Source: Kuenenia sp039794105 (lineage in GTDB: Bacteria; Planctomycetota; Brocadiia; Brocadiales; Brocadiaceae). From it: a DNA stretch of 64,000 nt. Both the position numbers and the translations under genes were made by a program. Positions within the stretch are counted from its first letter, which is position 1. Every line of letters begins with the position of its first letter. The notes below the pieces were generated by a model. That model was not told the DNA's origin. It saw only the letters and a list, made by a program, of their open reading frames with translations, and did not search any database. Shown one piece after another: positions 1 to 10,400 of this stretch. Where the stretch lies: the NCBI RefSeq assembly GCF_039794105.1, contig NZ_JBDIWA010000004.1:89688-153687 (forward strand), read 5' to 3'.

Positions 1-3
1 ACA

Positions 4-570
4 ATGAATCATTTTTTGTTTTTAAAAGGGAAAAATTTTATCATTCCGGTGTTTGTTTTGTTTTTGACGGGCGGTGTCTGTTTTGCGAAGGAATTGATAA
101 CTTATGCAAGGGATACAGAGTTTTTGATCTCGGCAAAAGCTTCATTTGAGTATTATTGTTCGCCGTGTCACGGGAAAAACGGCGATGGTAGGGGTACCTT
201 TTACACGATAGATTTGAACCCTAAACCAAGGAATTTTACGGATGCAGCATACATGGCGACGAGGCCGGAATCGGATTTAATCAAATCAATTACCAGTGGA
301 ACGGTTTCCATTGGGAAATCCAATCTTTGTCCGCCATGGGGAAATGTCTTTACCGAGAACAGAATTAAAGAGCTGGCAGGTTTTATTAAGGGGCTTTCTG
401 TTGAAAAAACAATAAAAGTGGCTGCAGCCGAGAAAGAATCTGTTGTTGAGGGAGGAAAGACTGCTGATTTGAAAACTGCGTTTCGATGGTTATTTATTGC
501 GGTAATCACTGTGGCTTTAGCTGGCGGCGCAATCAGCGAGTGGAAGAAGTTGAAAAGCGAATCTGCTTAA
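4..570 (+). CDS. Membrane-anchored monohaem cytochrome c of the NXR locus
   Basis: A 188-residue exported c-type cytochrome. Residues 1-28 form a signal peptide ending in VCFA, one haem c motif CSPCH lies at 52-56, and a C-terminal membrane helix spans about 161-181, so the haem domain should face the anammoxosome or periplasmic lumen. Class I cytochromes of this type usually have a Met-Pro before the last helix as sixth haem ligand. Here the matching spot reads LCPPWG (Cys110), so the ligand may differ. It lies upstream of nxrC, nxrB and nxrA on the same strand and probably carries electrons from NXR. The ATG sits three bases from the window edge, so an upstream start cannot be excluded, but the signal peptide fits this one. 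Confidence 0.8.
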   Translation: MNHFLFLKGKNFIIPVFVLFLTGGVCFAKELITYARDTEFLISAKASFEYYCSPCHGKNGDGRGTFYTIDLNPKPRNFTDAAYMATRPESDLIKSITSGTVSIGKSNLCPPWGNVFTENRIKELAGFIKGLSVEKTIKVAAAEKESVVEGGKTADLKTAFRWLFIAVITVALAGGAISEWKKLKSESA

Positions 571-614
571 ATCGCAGAGAATTTTTTTTAATTTGTATTT
601 AAAGAAATAGAGTT

Positions 615-1952
615 ATGTATAAAAAGATATTAATACCGATAGATAATTCAATATACTCTGATTATTGTATCGATATAGGCATTGCGATCTCGTTAAAATA
701 CGGCTCACTTCTGGTCGGTTGCCATGTTTATGACGCGTCATTGCACCAGAGGCGCTTTCGTGACATGGAAGAAGGATTGCCGGAAAAGTACCAGGATGAA
801 AAAGAGTTGCAAAGACAGCGCGAATTACATACATCACTTATTAACCAGGGTTTGAAGATGATTTCAGAGTCGTACCTTGACGTCTTCAAAAAGAAATGCA
901 GAAGCGCAAATGTTAAACATGAAGACATTTTGCTGGAAGGTAAAAATTATTGTGAAATAATTAAGGAAGCAGGACGCGGTAGTTATGATTTGGTAATCAT
1001 AGGGGCGCTAGGTCTTGCTTCTGTCAATGAAAATCTTATTGGAAGCGTTTGCGAACGTGTTGTCAGGCGCTTAAAAACAGATGTTCTAGTGGTAAAGAAA
1101 AGAGGCTTGGGGGAACGCGTTGTTGTTGCGGTCGATGGAAGTATGCAATCGTTAGAAGGGATTAAGTCGGCAATTTCTTTTTCAAGGTCTTTTCACTTGA
1201 AGATCAATGCGATATCGATATACGATCCTCATTATCACCGTGTGGCATTTGCAAGTATAGCAAAAGTACTTTCTGAAGAAGCCGGGAAAATTTTCAGATT
1301 TAAAGAACAAGAAACTCTTCATGAGGAAATAATAGATAAAGGACTTGCTAAGATTTATCAAAGCCATCTTGATAACGCATGTTATATCGCAAAGAAAGAG
1401 GGCGTAGCAATGTCTTCTGTCTTATTGGACGGAAAGCCTTTTGACCAGGTGTTACGGTACTTGAAAAAAGGACAGCCTTCGCTGCTGGTTGTGGGAAGGA
1501 CAGGGGTTCACAATACAAATGGCTTAGACATCGGCAGTACAGCCGAAAACTTGCTAAGACTGGCGCCGTGCAATATTATGTTAGCCGGAGGCAACATAAC
1601 ATCAACAATAGACCCCGCGAAGCATTCTGTTGTAGTGACGGAAAAATCTGTTGGCGATATGAAAGATCGTAAACATTCTGGATTCAGTAATCGTGTTATT
1701 GAAGAACAGACATTAAAGACTGTTTTGACCGATGAGGAAGAGGGAAAAGATTCTTCCAAGGAATGCGTGCCTTTAATTTGGACAAATGTGGCGCGTGAAC
1801 AGACCGAACGCATACCTTCTTTTATCAGAGGCATAGTGAGGAAAAGAATAGAGAAATATGCCAATGAGAAGGGCTATAAGGAAATTACGGAAGAAATAGT
1901 AAATGAGGTAAAATCTCAATACATGGGTAAAGATTTATCCCATTCACACTGA
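615..1952 (+). CDS. Tandem universal stress protein with C-terminal PCP_red-like domain
   Basis: The 445-residue protein has two UspA folds, about 1-162 and 164-330. Each starts with an ILIP or VVVAVDGS strand and ends in a G-x(2)-G-x(9)-G-(S/T) nucleotide-binding type motif (for example VGRTGVHNTNG and DIGSTAEN in the second). The tail, about 385-440, contains W-x(3)-A-x(5)-RIPSFIRG followed by an Arg/Lys-rich helix and EITEEIVNEV. This matches the PCP_red domain known from protochlorophyllide reductase C-termini and from planctomycete and Nitrospira redox loci. No signal peptide, so cytoplasmic. Position between a cytochrome gene and the NXR genes suggests a role in nitrogen-redox physiology, but the function is inferred. 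The fusion is unusual; domain calls are firm, role is not. Confidence 0.8.
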   Translation: MYKKILIPIDNSIYSDYCIDIGIAISLKYGSLLVGCHVYDASLHQRRFRDMEEGLPEKYQDEKELQRQRELHTSLINQGLKMISESYLDVFKKKCRSANVKHEDILLEGKNYCEIIKEAGRGSYDLVIIGALGLASVNENLIGSVCERVVRRLKTDVLVVKKRGLGERVVVAVDGSMQSLEGIKSAISFSRSFHLKINAISIYDPHYHRVAFASIAKVLSEEAGKIFRFKEQETLHEEIIDKGLAKIYQSHLDNACYIAKKEGVAMSSVLLDGKPFDQVLRYLKKGQPSLLVVGRTGVHNTNGLDIGSTAENLLRLAPCNIMLAGGNITSTIDPAKHSVVVTEKSVGDMKDRKHSGFSNRVIEEQTLKTVLTDEEEGKDSSKECVPLIWTNVAREQTERIPSFIRGIVRKRIEKYANEKGYKEITEEIVNEVKSQYMGKDLSHSH

Positions 1953-2404
1953 TTTTTTATACCACTGCAGTTAATTTCCTTCCATATCAAAAAGCATTTT
2001 CACATGCCACATGCTGCACATTTTAGTCCTGTTCAGGCAACGCGCTACTATCGTTTTTAGATACAGATGCAGTTAACTTAAAATACGCCCTAATATTAAA
2101 TTGTGAAATCCGAAATGCTAAATACGAAATATGAAAGATACGTTCGTTTGCATTTTTGAATTATAGATTTCAAAATAGAAATGCCTAGCTGCGGGAGCCA
2201 TTTTCTGACAGAATAAAAAAGGGTAGTTTTGTAATGTTGTATAGTAGCATAGTTAAATGAGTAATAGTTTGTTTTTGTTTGTTGGCAAGCGAACATCTTT
2301 AAAAGGGAATGATGTTTGCGCTGTCTCAACCTTGGTCTTAGGAAAACTTTTTTTCGCTCAATGTTTTCTGTTTGTGGAAATTACTAAGAAAGGAATGGGA
2401 TTTT
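1953..2404 (+). other. Intergenic region upstream of the NXR-T candidate
   Basis: About 450 bases without a convincing gene. An 87-residue open frame at 2257-2520 overlaps the next gene in another frame and has no family resemblance, so I reject it. This stretch presumably holds the promoter of the NXR structural genes. I could not identify a reliable sigma-70 or sigma-54 box by eye. The base composition is A/T-rich. Confidence 0.4.
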
Positions 2405-2953
2405 ATGAGTATGACAAAAATGAAATATGTTGTTTTTGGCGTGTTGGCATTAATTATGGTAGGTATGGGGGATGGCATATTTCCTTGCAAGGCTATGGGT
2501 TCAGGCGGAAAAGCTGCTGAACATGAAGGGGTTATTGAGCCAACGCAGGAATTGATGAAAGATATTGAAAAACGCCTGACTAATATGCTGTCAGGTATTC
2601 TGGAGAATAATTTAAAATATGTAGCAAATGAGGCAGGCGCTGTCGTAGAACAAAGTTACAAAATAAGCGAGGTATTCTTTCCGTTTGACCCCAAAAAAAA
2701 CGAATGGTTTAAACGCGCGGGTATTGACCCTGAAGATGCCGGGAAAATAACAAAACTGCGGGAGGAATTTGTTTTATTCCAAAGCGGAATCGTCTATAAA
2801 GCCTTAAATGTGAGAAAGATGGCAGTGGAAGGGAGTCAGGAGGAAACGTTAAAGGCTTTTGCAGACATGATAGAAAAAACATGTTTTGATTGTCATAAAA
2901 AAAACAGAGATTGGCTGTTTGATCAGTCAGGCAGTCATGGTCCAGGCCGATAG
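2405..2953 (+). CDS. nxrT: Exported class II-like haem c protein, NXR-T (tubule-inducing NXR subunit) candidate
   Basis: A 182-residue protein with an N-terminal hydrophobic export signal (about 6-31, ending near CKAMG) and a predominantly helical body. A single haem c motif CFDCH sits near the C-terminus at 160-164, the arrangement of class II cytochromes (cytochrome c' type bundle). The start at 2405 is preferred over an ATG at 2372 because AAGAAAGGAA lies a few bases before it and the signal peptide begins here. It lies directly upstream of nxrC. A haem-containing fourth subunit, NXR-T, that induces NXR tubules is known from Kuenenia, and gene order makes this the best candidate in the window. 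The assignment rests on context and haem content, not alignment. Confidence 0.65.
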   Translation: MSMTKMKYVVFGVLALIMVGMGDGIFPCKAMGSGGKAAEHEGVIEPTQELMKDIEKRLTNMLSGILENNLKYVANEAGAVVEQSYKISEVFFPFDPKKNEWFKRAGIDPEDAGKITKLREEFVLFQSGIVYKALNVRKMAVEGSQEETLKAFADMIEKTCFDCHKKNRDWLFDQSGSHGPGR

Positions 2954-3391
2954 ATGGGATGTGTCTATAATAAAACATTTCCTTGCTTTGCCTTGTAAGA
3001 ATGTATTATGCTAACAAAAAAGGGTATGTTCATACTCAATAACACTTTCAAGTTGGCAGTTTTGTTGTTCAGTGTTTCATTAAATATTTCAGGCAAGAAA
3101 TGTCTTGGAAAAACAAAAGAACCTTAATGAGAAAATGGTGTTCGCTCTTCTATCTTCTTGTGGGTAAAAAAATCGTCTATTTTTCCCTAAAAACCAAAAA
3201 TGTTGAAGCATAAGGGAATAAAACTTGCTAATTTTGCTCTGCCAAAGTATTTTTTTAGGCAGTGTTTCAGGAAGGAGGTTGGTAAGAAGGAAAGTAAGTA
3301 TTCATAATTTTAAGGAGATCGATTTTTAATCATGGTTTTCATTTTGTGAAAAGTCTTAATTGTTAGAGAAAAAATTTAAGGGAGGAGAGGG
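2954..3391 (+). promoter_or_regulatory. Long untranslated leader/intergenic region before nxrC
   Basis: 438 bases with no supported gene. Three purine-rich Shine-Dalgarno-like tracts occur in the last 130 bases: GAAGGAGG at 3271-3278, TAAGGAG at about 3311-3317 and GGGAGGAG at about 3380-3387. Only the last is correctly spaced from the nxrC ATG at 3392. The second precedes a five-codon open frame (ATG at 3332). A small CTGCC/GGCAG stem lies at 3239-3262. The region probably holds the main nxrCBA promoter and a structured 5' leader. No promoter box could be fixed. Confidence 0.45.
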
Positions 3392-4360
3392 ATGAAAAAG
3401 TTTTATCGCTTATTGGGGAGTAGTAGTGTAGCCCTCCTGGGATGTTTATTTTTGAGCGTTGCGCTATGTATCGCTGAGGAGGCGGAAGGGGTAAAGGGCA
3501 TGGCGGAAGAAGAATTTACGCCGGCAAAAGAAGTTCTGAATGTAAAATATATGCAGATTGATATCCCCGCGCACATTACGGTTGATGCTTTGGAGGGTGC
3601 GTTTAAAAATGCCGAAGGGGTGCAGGTTCAATTGCAAAAGCAAGATAAGGCGTTTCCCAACGGGGGTGGGTCGGTGAATTCTGCAGAGGTAAAGGCTGTT
3701 CACGATGGCATAGCAATTTATTTCCAGGTGACATGGGACGATGCCACCGATAATAAACAGGCTATCGCTACTCAGGAGTTTAGAGATGGGGCAGCCCTTA
3801 TGTTTCCCTTGGGGAAGGTAGTGATAAGCGTTGATGAACAATTCAGCCCTAGAATGGGCGATAGGCAAAAGCCTGTAAATTTGTGGCATTGGAAGGCTGA
3901 CTGGGAAGCAGATTTGCACGCTGCCGGTGGTATAGAGGAATGCCCGGCAAGATATCCGAACATGCATGATGATTTCAGCACTAATCCGTATAGCGTAGAT
4001 TATCATAAAGGCTTGATACAGAGTGCCGCTGAATTAGCTGGCGGTTATTCTGCTCATAATTTGCTTTCTTTGCCTCGGGGTAGAGCCGTTGAAGATTTAA
4101 ATGCTGAAGGTTTTGGTACATTAACGACACAGGATCATCAGGATGTCGATGGGTACAGTAAATTTGAAAACAAAAAATGGACGGTAGTGTTTTGCAGATC
4201 ATTAAATACCGGAGACCCTCTGGATGTTCAGTTTGTGCCAGGGGAAAGCACTTACTTCAATATGGCAGTGTGGAATGGTGATAGAGAAGATAGAAACGGG
4301 CAAAAAAACATTTCTATACAATGGCACCCGCTGTCGTTGGAAAGAATTGCATGGCAATAA
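3392..4360 (+). CDS. nxrC: Nitrite oxidoreductase gamma (haem b) subunit NxrC
   Basis: A 322-residue protein with a cleavable Sec signal peptide (about 1-28, LFLSVALCIA). The rest is beta-rich and resembles the ethylbenzene-dehydrogenase-type haem b domain (EB_dh): DIPAHITVDA near 60, HDGIAIYFQVTWDDATDN at about 108-125, and a C-terminal VVFCRSLNTGD plus FNMAVWNGDREDRNG. In relatives (EbdC, DdhC, ClrC) this subunit holds one haem b and passes electrons from the Fe-S subunit onward. A strong GGGAGGAG precedes the ATG by a few bases. The gene heads nxrC-nxrB-torD-HExxH protein-nxrA. Confidence is high because of its fold signature and its position next to nxrB. Confidence 0.88.
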   Translation: MKKFYRLLGSSSVALLGCLFLSVALCIAEEAEGVKGMAEEEFTPAKEVLNVKYMQIDIPAHITVDALEGAFKNAEGVQVQLQKQDKAFPNGGGSVNSAEVKAVHDGIAIYFQVTWDDATDNKQAIATQEFRDGAALMFPLGKVVISVDEQFSPRMGDRQKPVNLWHWKADWEADLHAAGGIEECPARYPNMHDDFSTNPYSVDYHKGLIQSAAELAGGYSAHNLLSLPRGRAVEDLNAEGFGTLTTQDHQDVDGYSKFENKKWTVVFCRSLNTGDPLDVQFVPGESTYFNMAVWNGDREDRNGQKNISIQWHPLSLERIAWQ

Positions 4361-4413
4361 ATAAATTTTAAAAATGTTAGATTTGTGTTGTTGATCGAAA
4401 GGAGAGTTAGAAA

Positions 4414-5646
<1,233 letters not shown>

Positions 5647-5660
5647 TTTAGAGGTATTTT

Positions 5661-6458
5661 ATGGTTGTGAATAATAGTGACCTGCGGGAAACTGATCAAG
5701 TTGCAGAAGTCGGGAATTTGCTGACGAGAAGCGCGTTGTATCAGGTATTGTCAACATGCTATCTGTTTCCTGAAGAAAAAAAACTTTCCATTTTAAAGGG
5801 CGAAGATTTTAATGAACTTGTGGAGAGGATAGAAAGATGCTACACGGAAAGTGATAGTTTGACGGCGATGTTGAAGTCTTTAAAAAACGTGCAGGAATTC
5901 TATAGTACAACAGATATAGAAAAGTTACAGCGAATATATAATCGTGTGGTTGGGCATACCATATCGAAAGATTGTCCTTTGTATGAGGGTCAATATGGTG
6001 CTGCTCATGTGTTTCAGCAGGTGCAGGATTTAGCGGATATACAAGGGTTTTACCGTGCGTTTGGACTGGATATTTCTGAGGAAGAAAAAGAGCGTTGTGA
6101 CCATATCAGTGTGGAATTAGAGTTTCTGCAATTTCTTCTTTATAAACAGGCATATGCAATAGAAAATCATGGAAAGGAAGAGGCTGAAATTTGCCTGGAC
6201 GCTCAGAAGAAATTTTTAAAAGAACATGCAGGTAAATGGATGCCCCTTTTTGCCCTTCTTTTCGGGAAAAAATCCATAGACGGCTTTTATTTTGCCATTT
6301 CTGAAGTAATGAAGGAGTTTATAAAGTTAGAGATGGACTTGTTGGGAGTTCAGACCGAAACATTCAAAGAGTCAGATCTAAATCAGGATGTTGTAGCAGG
6401 GGCTCCTGATGAATGTTTATCATGCGCTTCTTCTGTTGACGAGATGGGAGATAATTAA
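5661..6458 (+). CDS. TorD/NarJ-family molybdoenzyme chaperone
   Basis: A 265-residue, largely helical cytoplasmic protein with the TorD-family layout: RSALYQVLSTCYLFPEEKK near 23-41, the YEGQYGAAHVFQQVQDLADIQGFYRAFGL stretch around 113-141, and EFLQFLLYKQAYA around 154-166. These proteins bind the Tat signal and apo-form of a molybdopterin enzyme until the cofactor is inserted. It lies 14 bases after nxrB, with GAGGT before the ATG, and upstream of nxrA, so the client is almost certainly NxrA. The C-terminal tail holds CLSCASS, which is unusual and might bind metal. Family assignment is good; the client is inferred from context. Confidence 0.85.
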   Translation: MVVNNSDLRETDQVAEVGNLLTRSALYQVLSTCYLFPEEKKLSILKGEDFNELVERIERCYTESDSLTAMLKSLKNVQEFYSTTDIEKLQRIYNRVVGHTISKDCPLYEGQYGAAHVFQQVQDLADIQGFYRAFGLDISEEEKERCDHISVELEFLQFLLYKQAYAIENHGKEEAEICLDAQKKFLKEHAGKWMPLFALLFGKKSIDGFYFAISEVMKEFIKLEMDLLGVQTETFKESDLNQDVVAGAPDECLSCASSVDEMGDN

Positions 6459-6460
6459 TA

Positions 6461-7429
6461 ATGATGAAGTTTGAGTTTGACCCAGGTTTGATTGAAGAGG
6501 TTGTGTTCATGGCGATTAGGGACAAAGAAGAACAAGGGGATACAAAGCTTTCCGAGGAATATCATCTTCAGGTTGATCCTATATATGAGAATTTTTCCCT
6601 TGAAGAACGGCCAATACAATTCAGAAAAGTAGAGTGGGATTTTTTTAACAAACTTGGTTTTGTCGTGCTGGTGGAAAAGGCGCTTGATGAATTTGAAGAG
6701 TTAGAGGAATTAGTGGCTGGCACAGTAATCGTTAAAGCAAAAAACAAGCATGATGAAGGTTCTGACCTGGTAAGAGATCTGAGTGGAAAAAGTGCAAAAA
6801 AAAGGATGAAAGTAAAGCTTTTGGCCGAGCGTTTTCGTGATCATATTTTTCTGGGAAAATTTTTGCGGCACGAAATAATGCACATCCTTGATATGTTAAG
6901 CGAGGCGTTTGGTTATAGAAGTGAGTTGCTGGGAGGAAATCCCATGGAACAGTGCATTGTAACGGAGCGATACAGCACTTTTTGGGATATTTATGTAGAT
7001 AGCCGCATATTGAAGGATGGCAAAGAGACTATTGGTTGTAGAGAAAGCAGATTTGAAGAGTTTTCTGCCCTCTATATGGGGTTCTCTGAAGAGGAAAAAA
7101 GGGCGATTTTTGATGTACTTTGGAATGATGAAAACCTCACCCACGGAAGGATATTGGAATTGGCAGATGATGTTAATAAAGTTCTGAGATTATCTGATGA
7201 CAAAATTCCTGAAAATCTAAGACAGAAGAAAAAAATACTTTTGCCAGGCGCTCTTTGCCCCTTATGCCAGTTTAGGACATACAAATGGGTCGAAAATCTT
7301 GAAGAAGACATAGAAACGGTTCAAGATATAAGGCAGGATTTTTCCAACTGGTCACCGGAGGACGGAGCTTGTGACCGATGTGTTGAAATGTATAAATCGA
7401 GAAAAGCGATTTCTCATCACAGCATATAA
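6461..7429 (+). CDS. HExxH zinc-metallopeptidase-like protein with C-terminal zinc ribbon, in the nxr operon
   Basis: A 322-residue cytoplasmic protein that I do not recognise as a named family. Visible features are HEIMH at 137-141 (an HExxH zinc-binding/catalytic motif inside the helix KFLRHEIMHILDMLSE), a downstream Glu/Asp-rich stretch, and two cysteine pairs, CPLC at 266-269 and CDRC at 304-307, that could form a zinc ribbon. It starts two bases after the TorD-like gene and is followed by nxrA, so it is translated with NXR parts. It might process or mature NXR, or act in Fe-S or haem insertion, but no function can be read directly. The protein corresponds in position to the uncharacterised gene between nxrA and torD in Kuenenia. 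Confidence 0.8.
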   Translation: MMKFEFDPGLIEEVVFMAIRDKEEQGDTKLSEEYHLQVDPIYENFSLEERPIQFRKVEWDFFNKLGFVVLVEKALDEFEELEELVAGTVIVKAKNKHDEGSDLVRDLSGKSAKKRMKVKLLAERFRDHIFLGKFLRHEIMHILDMLSEAFGYRSELLGGNPMEQCIVTERYSTFWDIYVDSRILKDGKETIGCRESRFEEFSALYMGFSEEEKRAIFDVLWNDENLTHGRILELADDVNKVLRLSDDKIPENLRQKKKILLPGALCPLCQFRTYKWVENLEEDIETVQDIRQDFSNWSPEDGACDRCVEMYKSRKAISHHSI

Positions 7430-7473
7430 CTTTTGTATTACTATAATTATTTTTTAGAAAGGAGTAGGAAATT

Positions 7474-10400
7474 ATGAAGCTAACGAGGAGGGCTTTCCTA
7501 CAGGTAGCCGGTGCAACCGGAGCGACCCTGACGCTTGCTAAGAATGCAATGGCGTTCAGGTTGCTAAAGCCTGCAGTCGTGGTAGATAATCCTTTAGATA
7601 CCTATCCCGACCGAAGATGGGAAAGTGTATACAGAGACCAGTATCAGTATGACCGTACATTTACTTATTGTTGTTCTCCGAATGACACACATGCATGCAG
7701 GATACGGGCATTTGTGAGAAACAATGTAATGATGAGGGTTGAGCAAAACTATGACCACCAGAATTATACCGATTTGTATGGAAACCAGGCGACAAGGAAC
7801 TGGAATCCGAGGATGTGTTTAAAGGGGTACACGTTTCATAGGAGGGTTTATGGTCCATACAGGCTTAGATACCCTTTGATTCGAAAAGGGTGGAAGCGAT
7901 GGGCGGATGACGGTTTTCCGGAACTGACGCCGGAGAACAAGTCGAAGTATATGTTTGACAACAGGGGCAATGATGAATTATTAAGGGCGTCTTGGGATGA
8001 AGCCTTTACCTATGCCTCAAAGGGGATTCTCCATATTACAAAAAAATACAGTGGTCCGGAAGGCGCGCAAAAACTTATTGACCAGGGGTATCCAAAGGAG
8101 ATGGTTGACAGGATGCAGGGCGCCGGCACACGTACATTCAAAGGACGTGGTGGCATGGGGCTCCTTGGGGTAATAGGAAAATATGGAATGTATAGGTTTA
8201 ATAATTGTCTTGCCATTGTAGATGCACATAACAGGGGTGTTGGTCCTGAGCAGGCATTGGGCGGCAGAAACTGGTCAAACTATACATGGCATGGTGACCA
8301 GGCTCCGGGTCATCCGTTTTCTCACGGCCTGCAGACTTCGGATGTTGATATGAATGATGTCCGGTTTTCAAAGTTGTTGATTCAAACGGGAAAGAACTTA
8401 ATAGAAAACAAGATGCCGGAAGCGCATTGGGTTACAGAGGTAATGGAGAGGGGTGGAAAGATTGTTGTTATTACCCCTGAGTATAGTCCTTCAGCTCAAA
8501 AGGCGGATTACTGGATTCCTATTCGGAACAACACGGATACCGCTCTATTCCTGGGTATTACAAAAATACTTATTGATAACAAATGGTATGATGCCGATTA
8601 TGTAAAGAAGTTTACCGACTTCCCGTTGCTGGTAAGGACTGATACTTTAAAGAGAGTTTCTCCAAAAGATATTATTCCAAATTACAAATTACAGGATATT
8701 TCCGATGGTCCGAGCTATCATATTCAAGGTCTGAAGGATGAACAAAGAGAGATTATCGGGGATTTTGTTGTTTGGGATGCAAAATCAAAAGGACCAAAAG
8801 CTATAACACGGGACGATGTTGGTGAGACGTTGGTTAAAAAAGGTATAGATCCTGTTTTGGAAGGTTCGTTTAAGTTGAAAACCGTTGATGGAAAAGAAAT
8901 CGAGGTAATGACGCTGCTCGAAATGTATAAGATACATCTTAGGGATTATGATATTGATTCTGTGGTTGACATGACCAATTCTCCTAAAGAACTGATCGAA
9001 AGGCTGGCGAAAGACATTGCCACGATAAAACCTGTTGCAATTCATTACGGGGAAGGGGTAAATCACTACTTCCATGCAACGTTGATGAACAGGTCTTACT
9101 ATTTACCGGTAATGTTAACTGGCAATGTTGGATACTTTGGGTCTGGTTCGCACACGTGGGCAGGAAATTATAAAGCTGGCAATTTTCAGGCTTCTAAATG
9201 GAGTGGTCCTGGGTTTTATGGATGGGTAGCAGAAGATGTGTTTAAACCTAATTTAGACCCTTATGCATCTGCAAAAGACTTAAATATCAAAGGGCGTGCA
9301 CTGGATGAAGAAGTTGCCTATTGGAATCACAGTGAAAGGCCCTTGATTGTGAATACTCCAAAATATGGACGTAAGGTGTTTACTGGGAAAACGCACATGC
9401 CAACGCCAACGAAGATTATGTGGTTTACCAACGTAAATCTTATCAATAATGCGAAGCATGTCTACCAAATGTTGAAGAATGTTAATCCAAACATTGAGCA
9501 GATTATGTCAACCGATATTGAGATAACAGGTTCGATAGAATACGCTGACTTTGCGTTTCCGGCAAATTCATGGGTTGAATTCCAGGAATTTGAAATCACC
9601 ACTTCCTGTTCAAATCCTTTTATTCAAATATGGGGGAAAACGGGCATAACCCCTGTGTATGAATCAAAAGACGATGTGAAAATACTTGCGGGTATGGCGT
9701 CGAAATTGGGTGAATTGCTAAGAGATACGAGATTTGAAGACAACTGGAAATTTGCCCTTGAAGGAAGAGCGAGTGTATATATCAACAGATTGCTAGATGG
9801 TAGCACGACCATGAAAGGGTACACATGCGAGGATATATTAAATGGAAAGTATGGAGAGCCGGGTGTTGCGTTAATGTTATACCGGACATATCCGAGACAG
9901 CCATTCTGGGAACAGGTACACGAAAGCTTGCCGTTTTATACCCCAACGGGAAGGCTACAGGCTTATAATGATGAGCCGGAAATTATTGAATATGGAGAAA
10001 ACTTTATTGTCCATCGCGAAGGGCCTGAAGCTACGCCATATTTACCAAATGCGATTGTGAGTACGAATCCTTATATTCGGCCAGATGACTATGGCATCCC
10101 GGAAAGTGCTGAACACTGGGAGGATAGGACTGTCAGGAATATCAAGAAATCATGGGAAGAGACAAAGAAAACTAAGAATTTCCTGTGGGAAAAAGGGTAT
10201 CACTTCTACTGCGTGACTCCAAAGTCAAGGCATACGGTGCATTCGCAGTGGGCAGTTACGGATTGGAACTTTATCTGGAACAATAACTTCGGAGATCCGT
10301 ACAGGATGGATAAAAGAATGCCTGGCGTCGGTGAACATCAAATACATATTCATCCTCAGGCCGCAAAAGATTTAGGCATTGAGGACGGAGATTATGTTTA

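Noticed and set aside
2257..2520. 87-residue open frame before the NXR-T candidate
   Set aside because: It overlaps the real gene in another frame and has no family-like motif; the start lacks a Shine-Dalgarno element.
3048..3070. Sigma-54-like TTGGCAG...TTGTT near 3053
   Set aside because: The -12 element lacks the GC dinucleotide in the right spacing, so the match to the consensus is too weak.
3008..3127. 39-residue frame MLTKKGMFILNN with a hydrophobic start
   Set aside because: Resembles a signal peptide but has no Shine-Dalgarno element and no further domain; chance frame in A/T-rich DNA is likely.
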